Shown here one piece after another: positions 52,175-64,000 of a DNA stretch of 64,000 bases (position 1 is its first letter; each line of letters begins with the position of its first letter). The notes under the pieces were generated by a model. That model was not told the origin of the DNA. It ran no database searches and saw only the letters and a list, made by a program, of their open reading frames with translations. This stretch comes from Puccinellia tenuiflora. Its lineage: Eukaryota > Streptophyta > Magnoliopsida > Poales > Poaceae. Made by a program: the position numbers and the translations under genes. The stretch is from assembly GCA_012064385.1 (NCBI GenBank), contig QRDG01000400.1, positions 145,131 through 209,130 on the forward strand, written 5' to 3'.

Positions 52175-55100
52175 CCACTTTTAACACATTTGATGGTTCA
52201 ATCTGCCTTTGGGCTTCCTTTGTTCTCGAAATGATATTTGATGCGGTCAACTTTCACCTTTTTTTGTGCTCTACAAATTTCAACCAAAACCTGTGCTCTA
52301 TTCAATCGCCCATTTGTTTTGTAAATGGGCCAGTATCACTATTTCCTGGGATTTATATTTATCATATGCATATTTTTATATAATTGGAAGATTGGATTTA
52401 GCCTAGCTTATGTTGAATACTTGATTTGGTATTCTATCTCTTCAAGCAATCTGTAATTATATGTTTCCTCTTTGGTTGCATCATTCAGATATTCTCCTTG
52501 GTGTTATGTAAGTCCAGCTCTATTATTTTCTCTCCAATTGATAGGTTGAAGCTACAGGGGTCTCGGCCACATTGTCAATATCTCCATCACCAACTGCACT
52601 GCTGTTGTGATTTATATGGAGGTATGCCACAGAACGAATCCATGTATCCATTGTGCGGATGATTACATATTACTTCTTTCATGACGCATGCTACAAGGTG
52701 TTGCTGTTTTTTAGGTTGTTTGTTTGTTAGAGATGAACGTTGTCGCTGGTCAGGAAGTCAACATCCAAGTCCATTCTCTGTAAATGTCCGAGCCGAAACT
52801 TAGTCACAGTAGAGTTTCATGTGGAAAATACTTGGCTTATGACTATTCAATAATGTGCATTTCTTCGATTTCTAAATTGGAGCTTTTATCACCTCTTTAG
52901 CGATCTGTTGGGATCATTTTTTCTACAGCACCAAGTCCAATATATCTTTATGTTTGTAAATTCTTCAGAGTTATTTCAAAACTGGAAAAGTGTATATTGA
53001 TAAGCCTTTTGTCATTCTTATACAATTATTCACATTAGGAGGCGAATTCAATTAGTCTTTAATCTTCAAATTCCGAGAAGGCAATTTTCTTTACCTTACT
53101 GTTAGCTTCAGTTCTATATCCTAAAAATTAGGATCCTACCTGAGAGGAGGACTATGCATATTGGAGGAGGGAAAACAGTTTCACCATCTGCATCCATGTG
53201 GAAAGTAACTATTGTTGTTCTTTACCTTTCCACTTCATTTTCATCTGCATTATGCAGCATAGATGCACATCCACTTTACTCTTGGTTTGCCACGGTAGGA
53301 GAGGCCTTTTTATGCTATTGTTGCAAGTCCAGTTCGGTTAAGTTTATTTGTCTGATTATATGCTAAATAATACGTGTGTTTTCTCTTGAAACAATGCGAT
53401 ATGGAGAACCTATACTGTCCATAATGAACTTGGTGTTTCAGTTCAAACAAAGATGATAAACTCATTATACTTTTAATTTGGTTACTAAAATTCAAAATTG
53501 TTTCTCATTTATGTTTTTTGCTTTTTGAGGTTCAGCTACTTGATTATGTTTCAGCTACTTGCTTCCCTTTATGCTGCTCGGAAGTCTGAATATTGATTTA
53601 CCATATGATTTATGATACATTTTCCCTCATTCCTAGAGCCTTCATATCTGAAAGGTGGTTTGTGAGATTGCAAACAATCTGATATATACTTGTGTTCGAG
53701 CAGGAGCTTTCATGAATGGAACTGTTATCGGTAATATGAGGATGCTAACTAAGATATAAATTGAGTGCCTCTTTTCCGAGATTTTCCATGTTATGTTCAG
53801 GCCTGACCGCATATATTTAGTTTGCATTTCGTTCAAAAATATCTCATTTTCTGTGTTATATTGGGAAAGCTTACAAGCAACTTTTGTCATCTAATAGTGA
53901 CGCTTCATTTATCATGCTAATGAACCTATTGGCTTATTACTCCTGATATTGTTGTCCTAACCTTATATACGATAGCTGGTGCTTTTCTGTTAGGACAACT
54001 ATTTGCATCTATGCAAGGATACATCTCCAAGCACCCGTCTTCTTCTTTACCTGTCATTTTTATTGTCAGAGAGACCTGCGTAAATAAGTTCATTATGCAT
54101 TAATATATATGCCAAGGCCAACATGAAATAAGAAACTGAACATTAGACAACCTCAATGAGTGCATTTGCAATTTCATGGAGTTAGGGACTGAATCTGGAC
54201 ACTTTTTTTTGAGGGAAGTGAGTTAAACTGAAATAAGCTAGGAACTGTTATTATCTTCCTTTTGTCTCCCATATTCTTTGCTGGCTTATTTCCCAACTAA
54301 TGCTTTTAGAAACTACATCCCACTTCACTGTGCTCATATCTACAGCCTACCGGGAAAAGCCTATGATCTTTAATTTCATTTACATTATTTGAAAGGGGTG
54401 CTTCTGAAAGCCCTACCATATGAGCTTGAAATCCTCCTATTTGTGTCTGCAGTCTTGGCGAAGTTTTAGAGCTTATTTACTTTATTTGATGTTTCTCTGA
54501 TTATGCTCATGCTTGCTTGCCATTTTTTATATCTTACCATTCAAACCCATGCGTATGTTCTATTGGATCGTCACAACCATAATATGTAGTGTTCTTTTTT
54601 GCACTGCAGCTTGACTGTTGGATTAGATAATTCCATATGCTAGGATGTTTTCTAGAACACTATGTCTGGTTTTAAAAAAGAAAGTTTTGTGAAAAGTTGT
54701 TTGTTTGAGTGCTATTAGTTATAGTCATTGCTTGCATATTTTCTATATTTTTCATTTAGTGAGTTCATGTAAACATTTTCTCATAATTTCTTGGTCCATA
54801 TTCACATGTTTTAGCTGTGCATACCTCGACTGCTCTACCTTTGGGTCGCCTGTTCTCTGTATGTTATTGGTCCAATATAGAACTAAGAGGTATACCCCTT
54901 CTTTTTCATTGATGTACTGCTAGATGTCCTTTGAGGCTCTGTATCTCTTGGTACCGGTGTATGTATTGCCCTGTGCTGTCAGTGCGCTTGGTAGTCGGCG
55001 AATCAACCACATGTAGTAATCCTTAAAGATAATCTACGACATTTGTGACCAATTATAGAAGACTGCGTTGCTCCCCTGTTAGTTTGTAGGGCGGTCGATT

Positions 55101-56361
55101 TACTTGAATTTGTGTTTCTCAAAATTTACTTCTAAAAGAGAAATCTACAATATTCATTGTCAAAGAAAAAAAATGTCTACTCAGGTTGCTACTGTGTGAA
55201 TAATAATTCTTGGTATAGACAAGTCGGCTTTGTAGTTCTGTATAGCAACAATAGATGATGCTATCTATTTTTTCAGGTTTCTAATCAACTCGGTTTGCCT
55301 CAGAATTAAGCTAAGCTAGATTTCTGGACCCAATGCATCAGCCATAGCCCATAGGTATCTATTTTTTACACTCGCATGGCTAATTGGTATCCTCATTCAT
55401 ATCAGACGGCCACACTATCGGTATGGCTACAATGACCAAAAAAGGATGCTAGAAGTATATACACTGGCATATAAGGTCACACCATGTCCTCTATATTTGT
55501 TTATTCTTGGAATAGCTGCAATTTTTTTAAAGTTTCCAAATGCATGGTGATATGGTGGGAATTCAGATATGGAATAATACATTTCTTCGTGTCTCCTGCT
55601 CTTTTTAGGCAAAGAAACAAAGAGCCAATTATTCTCATGGATCTTTAGAAAAATGAGTCATATGCTGCTTCTGCTATATCTAATGCTTGAATTTGGGAAT
55701 TATGATTCTTTTCTTCTCTGGTCGGTATAGGAGGCTGCACGTTTCATTGTATTGTTTCCTATGAATTTCAAAAACCTACTAGGATGGATATGACATATCA
55801 GAGGGAGTCTCTGCACCTAATTAATGTTTGGAATGTTGGTATTTATGAAATCTACTTTGTTTGACATTTGGAGCTTGAATAAATGCATGTGCTGCTTTTA
55901 GTCATAGTTTTTTTTTTAATTTAGTGTTTCCTCCTCTGCATATTTCCTTGCTGATCATATTTGTTGTAGAATAAATCTCATGCCGTCTCTTATTGTAATT
56001 CATCCTTTCCATTTGTTTGTTAGCAATTTCTAATATTTGCCTTGAAATAGCGCCCATAATATTTGTCAGGAAGGTTTCGTCGAATTCAGGTGTGCGCAAG
56101 CCTTTGTTTCAGGAAACTTGGCATTAGGAGCAGACTGAAATGTGCTCGGTGAAACGTCTATGGAGGCATATCTACCCTCCAGCCTTTATAAGGTAAATAG
56201 CTCGAAGACTATATCTTCAGCTGAGCCAGATGTTACTAGCACCATATCTTGGAATTAATGCTTTGGTCAGCTGGAACATGGTTTCCCACCACATTATATC
56301 ACCTTGCACGAGGCAGGCCGCAGTTAAAATTTGTACCAACTGTGTGTACTCGAAAGTACTA
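52175..56361. other. AT-rich interval, possibly Helitron interior
   Basis: About 4.2 kb of T-rich sequence with only short frames and no recognisable domain. The texture (long T-rich runs, scattered GT-AG candidates) resembles introns or a non-autonomous Helitron. The Helitron 3' end at 57026-57054 makes the second view plausible, but no 5' end was found. Confidence 0.4.
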
Positions 56362-56484
56362 CTCCCTCCGTTCCACTTTAATTGACTTACTATCTAACAC
56401 ATGTGGATGTACCTATACATGTAACATGTCTAGATACATCCATATTTGGTGAATAGCAAGTCAATTAAATTGGAATGGAGGGAG
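56362..56484. mobile_element. Stowaway MITE
   Basis: 123 bp with TIRs CTCCCTCCGTTCCACTTTAA and TTAAATTGGAATGGAGGGAG, flanked by TA. Confidence 0.92.
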
Positions 56485-56647
56485 TATATTACATTGCTCT
56501 GATCACATAGCATTTGATCCACCACCATTCAGTGTGGTCTTTTCTTACTAATACTAGACATTTTTCTTGCCGTTCAAGAGTTTATGGCTTAGGCCTTGAA
56601 TCAGTTTGCATTAGAACTACCATCACATTAGCTTATTGATATTTTGA

Positions 56648-56849
56648 GTTTCCTTTATCTTTTCTATCCATATTCATTTGTGTATTGAATGCGGTGTGAA
56701 TTTCTATATTACTTCCCATGTGTGCTTCAGCATTGGTTTGATCTTCTTGTTTCCTTTATCTTTTCTATCCATGTTAGCTTATGTATTGAATGTGGTGTGA
56801 ATTTCTATATTACTTCCCATGTGTGCTTCAGCATTGGTTTGATCTTCCT
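56648..56849 (+). repeat. 101 bp tandem duplication
   Basis: Two units start at 56648 and 56749 with GTTTCCTTTATCTTTTCTAT and differ at only a few positions. Non-coding. Confidence 0.92.
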
Positions 56850-57025
56850 GTTTCTTAAGATATTTACTGTATAATGTTATGACTATTGATTTCATAATAT
56901 GTAAAAAATATGCATTCAAATCTATAAACCTGTGATCAAATATGTATGAATATAAACTATCCTTTTAATAATCTGTATAAATTGTGGGAACCACGGGCAA
57001 AAAATTCAAAGAATCAACATGTGCC

Positions 57026-57054
57026 GCGCGGCGAGCCGCGCCGTTCGAATCTAG
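57026..57054 (+). mobile_element. Helitron 3' terminus
   Basis: A perfect 7 bp stem, GCGCGGCGAGCCGCGC (57026-57041), lies nine bases before CTAG (57051-57054), which is followed by T. Hairpin, spacer, CTRR end and A|T insertion all fit. Homology to the intact small-gene promoter at 42168 begins exactly at the base after CTAG, which independently fixes the boundary. Confidence 0.85.
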
Positions 57055-57164
57055 TATAATACATGCGATCCTCTGCTCTGCTCTGCTCTCTTCTCTCCCT
57101 CTCCTCCACCTCCTTCGTCGTCTTGGTTGTCTTCAGTTCCACTCTTATTTTCTCATGCACCTCC

Positions 57165-57213
57165 ATGGCGGCGGACAGCCCGCACGGGAGCTCGATGGAC
57201 GACGTCGGCGACC
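57165..57213 (+). pseudogene. Small membrane-protein gene, copy 2, N-terminal part
   Basis: The ATG at 57165 and the reading MAADSPHGSSMDDVGD match the intact gene at 42268. After GCGACC (57213) a solo LTR begins, so the frame is lost. The leader from 57055 is also conserved. Confidence 0.8.
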
Positions 57214-58658
57214 TGATACGTCCCAGACGTATCTATAATTTTTGATGTTCCATGCTTGATTATATATCAGTGCCACATATTTTTATAATGTTTTTATATC
57301 AGTTTGGCATGATTTATTGAACTGACCTATTAACAAGATGCCTAGTGCCAATTCCTGTTTTCTGCTGTCTTTTTGTTTCAGAAAAGTTGTTCGGGGAAGT
57401 TTCTCGGAATCATCTGAAATTTTACGTGCATTATTTTCGTGAAGGAACAAAGACGGAGCTAGGAGGGGAGCTGCAGGGGGCCCACAGCCCCCAGACGCCA
57501 CCCAGGCGTGGCCCAGCTCTTGGCCGCGCGTGGGTCCCACCTGGGCGACTTCGTCGCCTCCTCGACTCCTCGACTCGCCCTTTCGCCAATAAATTGTCTT
57601 CGATACCCGATCATATTTTCCAGAAAACATCCGAGGCCGCCACTGTCGGCAACCCTAGACTGGGAGGGTTCTGAAGCTCTTCTCGTCACCCTACCGGAGG
57701 GAGTAATCGTCACCGGAGGCATCTACACCGCCATGCCCGCATCCGGAGTGATACGTGAGTAGTCCACCACGGGACTACGGGTCCATAGCAGTAGCTAGAT
57801 GGTTGTCTCTCCTACTTGCACTCCATTGCTTAGATCTTGTGAGCTGTCTATCATGATCAAGATCATATTATCTGTAACTGCTACATGATGTGTTTGCATG
57901 GATCCGATGAATTGTGAAAATTATTACTCTTGTTCATCTATGTGTTATGTTTTATCTATGATCTTGCATGCTCTCCGATGCTAGTGGATGCTTTAGCCAA
58001 TTAATTGTTAGTATCTTCAGAAAGGGTATTTATGCTACATAGTGGGTTCATGGCTTTGTTTGCTGAGTGCGATTGACAGAAATGCTTATGCTCGTGAATG
58101 TGTTGTTGTCACTAGGGAGAAAACAGCAGTATTATTTACTTGTGTTATTTACATTGCTTACATTATGCAATTTGCTTATTGCAATAATCTGTTACTTGCA
58201 ACTTAATAGCATTGTTATGCGCCCAAAATTCTGTCAATTGCCATGCTGTATTTTGTTACCCATCATGTGTATCTTTTGAAGAGACACCACTAGTGATCTG
58301 TGGACCCCGGTCCTATTTTCCTACACTGTTCACAACCGTTTTAATAGCTTTCCATCATCATTTGCTCGCTGGTCATATTTCAGTTTAATCATATTTTACA
58401 TCTGCACATTTAATTCTTTGTGTTCAGCAATCCGGAGAGATTGACAACCTCTCTGTTTCGTTGGGGCAAAATAGTTTGTTTGTGATTGGGTGCAGGTCCA
58501 CGTCAATTGTCGTAAACGGCGTCATTGACACCTTGCTAAGCCTTCTCCAAGTCCTACTGGATTCGATAACTTTGGTTTTGTAATCAAGGAAAACTGCTGC
58601 TTTGCTGCATCATATCTTCCTCTTGGGTTCCCTAGCGAACATGTGATCCACGTCATCA
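57214..58658 (+). mobile_element. Solo LTR of a Sabrina/WHAM-type element
   Basis: 1445 bp from TGATACGTCCCAGACG to CACGTCATCA. The flanks are CGACC (57209-57213) and TGACC (58659-58663), a 5 bp duplication with one mismatch. The intact paralogue at 42310 reads straight across the site. No internal region remains, so the element was lost by recombination between its LTRs. Confidence 0.88.
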
Positions 58659-58932
58659 TGACCTCGCGGTGTCGCTGCACATGACACGCCGCGCGTCCTT
58701 CGCCGTCGCGTTGGCGCTCATCCTACTATGTGTTGCGTGTCTCCTAGTGCTGATCGTCCACATCTGCAGTCGCCGGCCGCCTGTGCGCGGTGCACCTCCG
58801 ACGACGACGGCCGCCTGTGCGCGGTGCACCTCCGACGACGACGCGTCCACCCTGACCCCGACGTGTGATCCTGAGGACGGCATTGGCGCAACCTGGCCGG
58901 ATCTGTCGTCAGATCATGTAGCATCTTCGTAA
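58659..58932 (+). pseudogene. Small membrane-protein gene, copy 2, membrane helix and tail
   Basis: Resumes the gene with LAVSLHMTRRASFAVALA and the hydrophobic helix (ILLCVACLLVLIVHIC). A 34 bp tandem duplication (58777-58810, 58811-58844; unit CCGCCTGTGCGCGGTGCACC...) shifts the frame, so the C-terminus differs from copy 1 and is longer (stop at 58930-58932). Confidence 0.8.
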
Positions 58933-59592
58933 TCCGTCTTGCTCTGATGCTTGTAGTAATCCGTCTTGTTGCGATGCTTGTAGTAATCGTTCTGCTGTGC
59001 TGCTTGTAGTGTCAAAATACGACTGATATTTTCTGTTGTGCTGCTTGTAGTCTGAATATTTTCTTGATCACCATTTGCATGTATAAGTATTTTCCGTCTT
59101 TCATAGAAGTTGAACATTCAGACCTTGTCGTCCGAATATTTTCTTGGTCACCATTTGCATATATTAGTTTTTGCCTCATGGAAGCAACTAAGTACAGTTC
59201 TGACCCGGACGCATTTATAACTCCACATCAATGATCCGTGTTCTGCTTGAGCTACTTGTTCGTTGACCGTAAATACACGGTTGCTCCCTTATGTAAGCAA
59301 CTAAGTACAAGTCATGTTTGCTATTCTGTAATGAATGTGTATTCTTTAGTGTACTATGAATCTCCTAGTGTATGATGCACGTTGTATCGAGCTGAAGATT
59401 CTTTTTGTTTACTGGGGTGGATGAAAACCTGCAGATTCATAGTACACTAGGAGCCAGTATGCTCTCAACCACGGAAAGTTGCTATGGAATTGGAGAACGG
59501 GCTCCATGGAGCCCCCTTTTTTTTTTATTTCAAACAAATTGTAAGTTGCTTTGGAGCACGGGCTCCTCAGCCCTGCCGGTATTGGCCTCTAA
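58933..59592. other. Minisatellite-bearing 3' flank, no gene
   Basis: Begins with three to four copies of the TAATCCGTCTTG...CTTGTAG unit shared with the other paralogue. It continues as sequence without coding support. Confidence 0.6.
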
Positions 59593-59805
59593 GGGGTCGT
59601 TTCATCATTTGTATGGAATTCATTTTCAGATTTCATGCTCAACCTGTTTAGATGTCATGTAATTGGAATGTCATTTCATTTGGAATTTCAGAGAATGTCT
59701 TTGCTATGTTAAATCAATTCTTGTCCCTAACCCTGTCATTTGTCTGGAATTCATTTCATTTCATTTAGTCCAAATAAAATGAAATGACGGGTGCCAAACA
59801 GACCC
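59593..59805. mobile_element. Tourist-like MITE
   Basis: 213 bp with ends GGGGTCGTTT and AAACAGACCC and TAA on both sides (59590-59592, 59806-59808). The interior carries repeated TCATTTCATTT/AAATGAAATGA. Confidence 0.8.
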
Positions 59806-60028
59806 TAAGTGAAGGTAGAGTAGTACATGGGTGCAGTCCGTAGGTGCGACTAACTACTGCTTTTACCAGCCCGATTCTCATTTTTCTGTGGTTTTTACTA
59901 CGGCGACCAACCCCTCATAGATAACCAAACAAGTTGGTAGGCAAGTAGTTTAATTTCTATAGACAAAGTAATTTCCTTGCCTGATATATTTGTAAGTTTC
60001 CAGCAGCTTTCCTAATGAGCGGACCGTC

Positions 60029-60407
60029 GGAAAATACATATCTGAACCTAGGGGCATCTACCCCGTTTTCAAAAAATGTATTTCTACATGCTAAAAGAAT
60101 TTGAAAAAAATTCCGGGCATACACATCCACATTCTATGTGCACGCCGAAAGTTTCGTCAAAAAATGATTATTATTTTGGTCTATGTAAAAAAGACAAAAG
60201 AATGTCTCCAACAAGTCTTTTTTTCCAGCACCAAAATTGGTCTTTTTTGCGGAGGCAAAACAAAAGTTTTTTTTCCACAAAACTTTATACCGCACACATA
60301 TTCTGCCGATATATACACATACAATTTATTTCCGAAATTTTTGGACACATTAAAACATGTTTTTTTAAAACAGGGGTAGATGCTCCCATGTTCAGATAAT
60401 CCACTCT
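60029..60407. mobile_element. Mutator-type MITE, 379 bp
   Basis: GCGGACCGTC occurs on each side (60019-60028, 60408-60417), a 10 bp duplication close to the 9 bp usual for Mutator-like elements. The ends are inverted repeats of about 40 bp sharing ATCTGAAC and GCATCTACCCC. No coding frame. Confidence 0.85.
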
Positions 60408-60417
60408 CGCGGACCGT

Positions 60418-60730
60418 CCTGATATATTTGCCGACCATTCCAGCTTTTGATAAACAAACGAGTGTACAACTGGTGCACACGGTTGTGTGGACTGAAACTG
60501 GAAAGCCTTCGTCAGAAAGGTTGTTGCCTTTCGATGGATTACTTCATATGTTAGTGGGTGTGTCATTATTAGGGATTTTGTGGTTGCAAATTGCTAAGAT
60601 CGAAAGACGTAACAACTAAAATTGTATGCAAGGATTAGATTCCACACACTTGTATTTATCATCAGGCAGTTGAGTACGTTTATAGGGGAGAGGCACAGCC
60701 GAGAGTAGAACGTGTGATACCCACCAGTGC
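60418..60730. other. No recognisable gene
   Basis: Short unique stretch between two insertions. A frame at 60380-60619 has no recognisable domain. Confidence 0.4.
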
Positions 60731-62083
60731 GAGCATTTACGTAGAAGATTCTGGACCTGCAACTTGTAGGAGAAGGCTGCTTTCTAGATCCCCCCCCCCC
60801 CCCCCCCCCCCGCGACGCTCCCTGCGAGCGCCACGGGGGAAACCCTAGCCGCCACCTTCTCAGCTCCTCCCCATCCCCTTCCTCCCCTCGCCGCCGCGGG
60901 AGAGTGTGGCCGGGCGAAGCCCACGCGACGCTGGCGGCGGCGAGGTCCTTCTTCCCTCCCGCATGGAACAAGGGCGCCGCGGGGCAGCCCCCCATGGCAG
61001 GGACGCGGGTCCCGTGGTGGTCACCGGCGGCGGCGATGAGCGGGTCTGGCGACGGCGACGCAGGGTGGCGGTGGCTTGGCGCTGCGGTGGTGGCGTCTGG
61101 ACGGAGGTGGCGGCCGGCGCGCAGTGGCGGTCTGGGACGGCAAAAGGCGTCCTCTTCCCTTGCGCGTCGGTCAGGGCGCGGCGAGCTCTGCCCACGGCGC
61201 GCGGAGGGTCACACGGCGACGCATCGGTGACGATGGTGGTAGGCGGCGCTGCGACGGCCTTGTGCTGCAGCACGGCAGCGGGAACTTTACGGGCCCGATC
61301 TGGGCCCGGCCGGGCCAGAGTGGGCCTGGTATGATCCTGCTGCTGTGTCCGGCCGGCAACCGCCTCTGGCGGTGGAGGGTGGTCCCCTCTAGTTGGCTGT
61401 TGCGCGCTAGTCCTTGCCGTCTGATCCGTCGGCTGTGCGGTGTGCTGCCTCGTACCTCAGGCTTGAGTTGGAAGATGCCGGGGCGGCGGCTCCGGGGGGC
61501 GGGTCGCATGGATGGCTCTCCGGCGAGCAACATGGCGACGGTGGTGGCTGCGACCCTTGGTTGTGTGGGCAGCAATGGATGCAGCGGCGGGTGGCTAGGG
61601 TGCGGTCTTCCGGCGGTGCTCAGATCTGGAGCTGGATGTTTGCTCTTGCCGTGTTCGCCCCTCGGCCCTCTTTGTGTCACGGTGGAGCTACCGAGTGAAA
61701 GCTCTGTGCTTCGGCACCGACGACGTCGACGCCCGTGGGTGTCGTTCTCCTCCTGAGGACGTCGTCAAGGTGCTCCCTTTCGTGTCAGAGTTCCGGGTGA
61801 AAACCCAAGTCCGTTTGGACTTGGCGGCGGCGACGCTATGCGCCGTCACCCTCTTGAGGGCGCTGTCGTGGAGCTCAGGTGTCAACGGGCATGGCGTAGA
61901 GTTCAAACATCCCGGAGTACATGTTCGGCTTCATAGTCGTGTTGGTTCGCCTCTGGCGTTTTCGGTGTGACTTTTATTGTCCGGTTATCCTATAGGATCC
62001 TCTTTGTAAGAGGGCTAGCTCACTACCTTGTATCTTGTACCATATCGGCTTTATTTATAAAGCGGGGCGAAAGCCTATTTCGA
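60731..62083 (+). mobile_element. GC-rich retroposon (LINE-like) with 15 bp target duplication
   Basis: Flanked by perfect copies of GATACCCACCAGTGC (60716-60730, 62084-62098). The insert has a 22-base C run (60790-60811), a very GC-rich body with compositional open frames on both strands, and a 3' end GCTTTATTTATAAAGCGGGG then CGAAAGCC, a tail seen on Triticeae retroposons. A long, exact duplication is typical of target-primed reverse transcription. No reverse transcriptase is encoded, so it is a truncated or non-autonomous copy. Confidence 0.65.
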
Positions 62084-62098
62084 GATACCCACCAGTGC

Positions 62099-64000
62099 TA
62101 CAACTGTCTAACATGTAGTGGTAATCGTGTGTGCTGACTGAACAGTGAACACAAAGCTACAGACACGCACACACACATGTTATGCCGACGAAATGACTGG
62201 AATGAAACCTCATGAATGGAGTCAATTTGTCATTAGGAGTATAGCCATCATGTATCGTCGAGTTCATCGGATAGTTTAGTCTGAAAAATAGAGAGTGTCT
62301 ACCAAGATTGTCAACTTGCCTCCAAAGAAAGACGCTAGGTCCAACCAAGTTTGGATCCTTTTAGAAAACATAGATAGGATATAAAACTCACGTAGTTTAG
62401 GCCCATTTAATTATATTGTGCTGAGTGTTTGGAGGGTCATATGGGCGAGACACAACAGTCACACCGGCTGATCTCTTCATAGAAGATCATCAAGCGCTCG
62501 TTGTCGGCTGATTGATCGAGCAAACAACCATCTGCCACCGGGTAGTTCCTTCCATTCCTGCTGCACTGGTGATGAGATTGGAGACAAAGCGTTATTTCTC
62601 ACATTCTTATTTAACAATGGCTTTGTTCATCGTTCATACTCACAGTAGGATAATTTTTCTTTTTTGCCAATTACTCTATCTACGTTGTTCATTCATGGGT
62701 ACAAATCGAGAGTCCGGTCATTGGCTTGTAGAAAATAAAAATAAAACAGAAATCAGGAAACTCGGCTTCATCGTGTTAAGTTTCATTTGAGATGACGATG
62801 AAATATTTCATATGTGACGATAGCACAGAGTTAATCATTTAGGAATACATGCATATACTAATTGTTTTTTGGAGGACAAACAATAATAGTCATAAACGAG
62901 TTCATTAACAACAATTGTTGATTCATGTTCAGTTAAATAAATGTTGTGATCATTCAGTCATATGATAAATGAAATGGTAATTTAAATAATGCATTAATTC
63001 AACTATAATGTATCGTGTATGGGAGTGAGATTCAAATGTTTTATAACATATGGATTTAAAATTACCATCGCGTGCAGGATCTCAGTAGTAGTTGGACCGT
63101 CAAACAAGTCCACCACAAAAGAGATGTCACCGTGTTCGATGACATCACGGTACGTCACACACGCATTGAGGTGGGCAGAGCTAAGAAATCTCCACTATCA
63201 GTTGCCACCTTCTAGGTATGGGCTCCCTCGTCGAACAAGGCGACGAGATTGTAATCCGTGAAAAGCATGTCTAGACTTTGTGGGCACTTCGCAAATTACA
63301 ATTTTCATCAAATCCAGGTATGCGAGCACCTTGTCGAACAAAGGTGGACTTGAAATACCTTTCACGATGACTGCGAAGCACATCGTCGGTGACACCGTTG
63401 CGCCAAATAATGCAAGTCCTCGTCGATGGAAGATGGATTTGTTGTCGGGTGTAAACGTTTGGGAGGAACTAGTTCCCACTAATATTGTCGACATCGGCGA
63501 ACCAATCGTCGTTCATGCCAATCTAGTATTTGTTGTCCGTGAACAGTAGGGTGGCGGTGCGCCGAGTATGGTCGTGGGGTGCAACATCGAACACCATGTC
63601 CATCACATAGTTCACATCACAGTAAAAATGGGCAGGATCAAGCATCATCGGGAACGGTTCATCCAATGGTGTAAACCATAGCGAATGCTACAATGCGACA
63701 CAAATCCTTGCAGCATGCAGCCATCCGAACTGCAGATTCTCAATGATGAGGTCAAACGAATCGCCATTAAGCTCCCCCAGACGCCGTATTGATTGTCACT
63801 TGATGTCGTCATCGATTCTGAATAGATTTAGGAGGATGACGGATGTAAGTGTGTTTGGCATTTTGAAGAATAGGTCGAGCAAGGGGCGGAGCCATGTATT
63901 AATATTGTTTTTCCTTTATATTAGATAAATTGTTGATTTTTTTTAAGATATAGACTAATTACAACACTTCATATAAATTTAGTCTTGGGCTTAGTTGGAT
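62099..64000. other. No recognisable gene
   Basis: AT-rich to mixed DNA. The longest frames (62512-62790, 63019-63261, 63280-63549, plus strand) have no domain I can name. 63100-63550 has coding-like composition and may be an old gene fragment, but neither strand gives a recognisable protein. Confidence 0.4.

Noticed and set aside
60906..61756. GC-rich gene of about 230 codons
   Set aside because: Frames are open on both strands and carry no domain. The stretch lies inside a retroposon defined by a 15 bp target duplication.

Overview
The window looks like nuclear DNA of a large-genome grass, most likely a member of the Triticeae (wheat, barley or Aegilops). The basis is the repeat content: Stowaway MITEs with CTCCCTCCGT ends, LTRs starting TGATACGTC, CACTA elements with CACTACCACAG ends, and gypsy elements with a TGGCGCCC primer site. 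There is no bacterial-style operon. Almost everything is transposable element, mostly decayed and partly nested. One region has a 64-N assembly gap (20395-20458).

1-5665: two families of elements that sit in (TA)n microsatellites, followed by a fragment of an unrecognised gene. 2920-5665 is repeated almost exactly at 15330-18097. 5666-7403: the 3' end of a minus-strand gypsy element with the start of its antisense gene. 7404-15329: gene-poor DNA with a possible Helitron end, MITEs and several diverged pieces of the same unrecognised gene. 15330-18097: the second copy of the 2.75 kb duplication. 18098-27293: a 5'-truncated CACTA transposon with a frameshifted TNP2-type transposase and a multi-exon TNPA-like gene that can still be spliced in silico to one reading frame of 1182 codons.

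27294-36215: a minus-strand Ty3/gypsy element with gag, protease, RT-RNase H and integrase all recognisable but broken. It carries a convergent plus-strand, intron-containing antisense gene and one LTR; its other end is cut by the CACTA. 36216-37609: remnant of a second CACTA family with an Ulp1-like protease. 37610-42100: MITEs and LINE fragments. 42101-45700: a small intact gene for a 71-residue single-pass membrane protein, then a LINE copy holding a 1.83 kb non-autonomous CACTA and a 359 bp hAT MITE. Both insertions are proven by an empty paralogous site at 41345-41460.

45728-52174: a minus-strand gag-only LTR element of the Sabrina/WHAM type. 52175-57054: AT-rich DNA ending in a textbook Helitron 3' terminus. 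57055-58932: a second copy of the small membrane-protein gene, split by a 1445 bp solo LTR. 58933-64000: MITEs, a GC-rich retroposon with a perfect 15 bp target duplication, and unrecognised DNA.

The genes do not form a pathway. The only candidate host gene with an intact frame is the small membrane protein at 42268-42483. The most unusual signal is the pair of element families at the left that share both a (TA)n target and a common terminal palindrome.
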